DNA from: an uncultured Lachnospiraceae bacterium
GTDB taxonomy: Bacteria > Bacillota > Clostridia > Lachnospirales > Lachnospiraceae
Length of the DNA stretch: 14,353 nucleotides
NCBI GenBank assembly: GCA_910586275.1
Contig: CAJUIM010000081.1
Span: 2,816 to 17,168 of the forward strand
Reading direction: 5' to 3'
The notes under the pieces: model-generated
The model's input: the letters and a program-made list of their open reading frames with translations, nothing else
What the model was told of the DNA's origin: nothing
The model's database searches: none
Made by a program: the position numbers and the translations under genes
Shown: positions 13,305 through 14,353 of the stretch, in pieces
Numbering within the stretch: the first letter of the stretch is position 1
How the letters are laid out: every line of letters starts with the position of its first letter

Positions 13305-14018
13305 TCAGCTGTTCTTATTCACAATCTTTGTCTCATATTCCCCTGTGGCAATGTCTATATACCTAACAAAAAGCGAAACCTTATTTTCCTCATTCAGGCT
13401 GTCCCATACCATGCCGGTAAACGCATCAATATCCCCTTCTATCCCTACTAATTTCGGTTCCCCCTCAAAACTGGGCAGCGGATTGCCATCGTGCATGTAA
13501 GTATGTATAAAATGCCCTTCCCCCGCCACCGGATCACTATAGGCAAAATGAAAGCGGCTGCAGGCATCCGGATTCCCGTCGCTGCTCTTCAGAATGGACA
13601 GCCCATAACCGAAGCTTCCGTCCGAGACACGCAGGATTCCGGAGATACGGGGCGTATAATTAGGCGCATCCGGCTCAAATTCACGGCATCGCAGAGACTG
13701 CTCAAAAGTCTGCCCCGCTTTCATTCCTTCATATACCGTATCGGTCTGATCCCCATTGGTCACGATTGTCTTATCTCCCAACACCCTGACCGGTGCATAG
13801 ATAATAAGGCTGGGGTCCTCTAATTTGGAAGGGTCAAAAGCCTCCGTACGGATGCCCTCCCCTTCCTCCGCGAATATCCGATTCCGGCTGTTGGAACTTC
13901 TTCCCATAATAAAATATGCCGCCACGGCTTTCTGCCCGTCCGCCGACCTGCCGATGACAATACCCCTTCCCGGATACGCATTTCCTCTCAGTTCCTGCTC
14001 CAATGACAATTTTCTCAT
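13305..14018 (-). CDS. purO: IMP cyclohydrolase, PurO-like
   Basis: The product has 237 residues and should close the ring of FAICAR to give IMP. It resembles the archaeal-type IMP cyclohydrolase family (PurO, PF07826) found also in some Clostridia: an N-terminal NAYPGRGIVIGRSADGQ segment, AAYFIMGRSSNSRNRIF, NGDQTDTVYEGM, FEPDAPNYTPRISGIL and a C-terminal region with SLFVRYIDIATGEYET. The family call rests on recalled motifs and on context: it sits 25 nt ahead of an AICAR transformylase that lacks a cyclohydrolase domain. ATG 14018 has GAGGT 5 nt upstream. It is the first gene after the ZTP riboswitch. No membrane or export signal is seen. Confidence 0.88.
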   Translation of the reverse strand: MRKLSLEQELRGNAYPGRGIVIGRSADGQKAVAAYFIMGRSSNSRNRIFAEEGEGIRTEAFDPSKLEDPSLIIYAPVRVLGDKTIVTNGDQTDTVYEGMKAGQTFEQSLRCREFEPDAPNYTPRISGILRVSDGSFGYGLSILKSSDGNPDACSRFHFAYSDPVAGEGHFIHTYMHDGNPLPSFEGEPKLVGIEGDIDAFTGMVWDSLNEENKVSLFVRYIDIATGEYETKIVNKNS

Positions 14019-14122
14019 ATTTTACCTCATTTCTGCGCTGCTTTCCCTATGTCTCAGGTCTGCGGATGCAGCGCGGACACAAACCCGAAATGAAAGCCCG
14101 AAAAACTTTCACCCGTGTGCAT

Positions 14123-14163
14123 AAAAACCGCCTGGGCACACTTATACTATGCTGCCCAGGCGG
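14123..14163 (-). terminator. Intrinsic terminator, expression platform of the ZTP riboswitch
   Basis: On the minus strand, TGGGCA-ended arm CCGCCTGGGCA (14163-14153) pairs perfectly over 11 bp with TGCCCAGGCGG (14138-14128) across a 14-nt loop, followed at once by TTTTT (14127-14123). The 5' arm is also the 3' conserved part of the ZTP aptamer, so ligand binding and termination exclude each other. Confidence 0.9.
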
Positions 14164-14236
14164 TCGGCTTATCTTCCCATACACTCCCTGTAGGTACTCC
14201 TACACAGGCATTCCTGTTTCCGCCAGTCGTGTATCT
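14153..14236 (-). promoter_or_regulatory. ZTP (pfl) riboswitch
   Basis: Read on the minus strand, ATACAC pairs with GTGTAT to form P1. Next come the conserved ACTGGCG, an internal hairpin (TGTAGG, loop AGTA, CCTACA), GGGAG, and the hallmark GCCGACCGCCTGGGCA. GGCG and CGCC can form the known pseudoknot. Members of this class bind ZTP/ZMP (AICAR phosphates), which build up when 10-formyl-THF is short. With ligand bound the overlapping terminator should not form, turning on purO and the AICAR transformylase. This is a direct fit, because ZMP is the transformylase's substrate. Confidence 0.9.
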
Positions 14237-14242
14237 TTCCTT

Positions 14243-14271
14243 ATCTTATCGGAAATAAGACATCAATGCAA
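14243..14271 (-). promoter_or_regulatory. Sigma-A-type promoter of the purine operon
   Basis: On the minus strand, TTGCAT (14271-14266) and TAAGAT (14248-14243) are 17 nt apart. The start would fall around 14236, immediately at the 5' end of the ZTP aptamer, which supports the call. Confidence 0.6.
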
Positions 14272-14353
14272 GTGTTTTTTCCGTCATCTTTTGAATTTAT
14301 GTAACAGTTCAGCCTGAATGTTGTGTTGAGAGGCGGACGCACGGGAGGGATTT
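14272..14353. other. Intergenic edge sequence
   Basis: I see no coding frame here. It holds a short palindrome (TTCAG-C-CTGAA near 14308-14318). GGGAGGG lies 4-10 nt from the window end on the plus strand and would suit a ribosome binding site for a divergent gene starting just outside. Confidence 0.3.

Overview
The window looks like chromosomal DNA of a motile, Gram-positive anaerobe of the Clostridia, most likely Lachnospiraceae (inference). The grounds are a 7TM hybrid histidine kinase, a DUF6033-type protein, a large lipoprotein solute-binding protein, a stand-alone AICAR transformylase beside a PurO-type IMP cyclohydrolase, strong AGGAGG-like ribosome binding sites and a sigma-28-type promoter. 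Every recognised gene is on the minus strand except one HAD phosphatase at 9362-10204, which is visibly more AT-rich than its neighbours.

Read in the direction of transcription (right to left), the right end (14353-11411) is a nucleotide module. A sigma-A-like promoter is followed by a ZTP (pfl) riboswitch with its intrinsic terminator. Next come a PurO-like IMP cyclohydrolase and a stand-alone AICAR transformylase, which together supply the last two steps of IMP synthesis. A hairpin-rich 192-nt spacer then leads to a ComEB-type dCMP deaminase. A sigma-28/sigma-D-type promoter in a cluster of GGCAAAT palindromes precedes a DUF6033-like gene (11086-10295).

The centre (10294-4971) holds the plus-strand HAD hydrolase, a 749-residue lipoprotein solute-binding protein with no permease beside it, and a two-gene unit with its own strong promoter. 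That unit encodes a miniature MotA/TolQ-like membrane protein and a membrane-anchored LuxR-type regulator. I regard it as the best candidate for an undescribed signalling system in the window.

The left end (4670-1) holds a 48-residue ORF, an Amidohydrolase_3 (YtcJ-like) enzyme and a hybrid histidine kinase of 7TMR-DISM-like architecture. The kinase runs off the left edge inside a tandem EAHAGR repeat.

Four copies of a small hairpin element (about 56-84 bp, ending TTAAGTGAATGACATT or close variants) lie in the spacers at 4660-4741, 6456-6512, 8831-8886 and 10169-10252. One of them supplies the 3' end and the terminator-like hairpin of the HAD gene. I saw no rRNA, tRNA, CRISPR array, transposase or phage gene.
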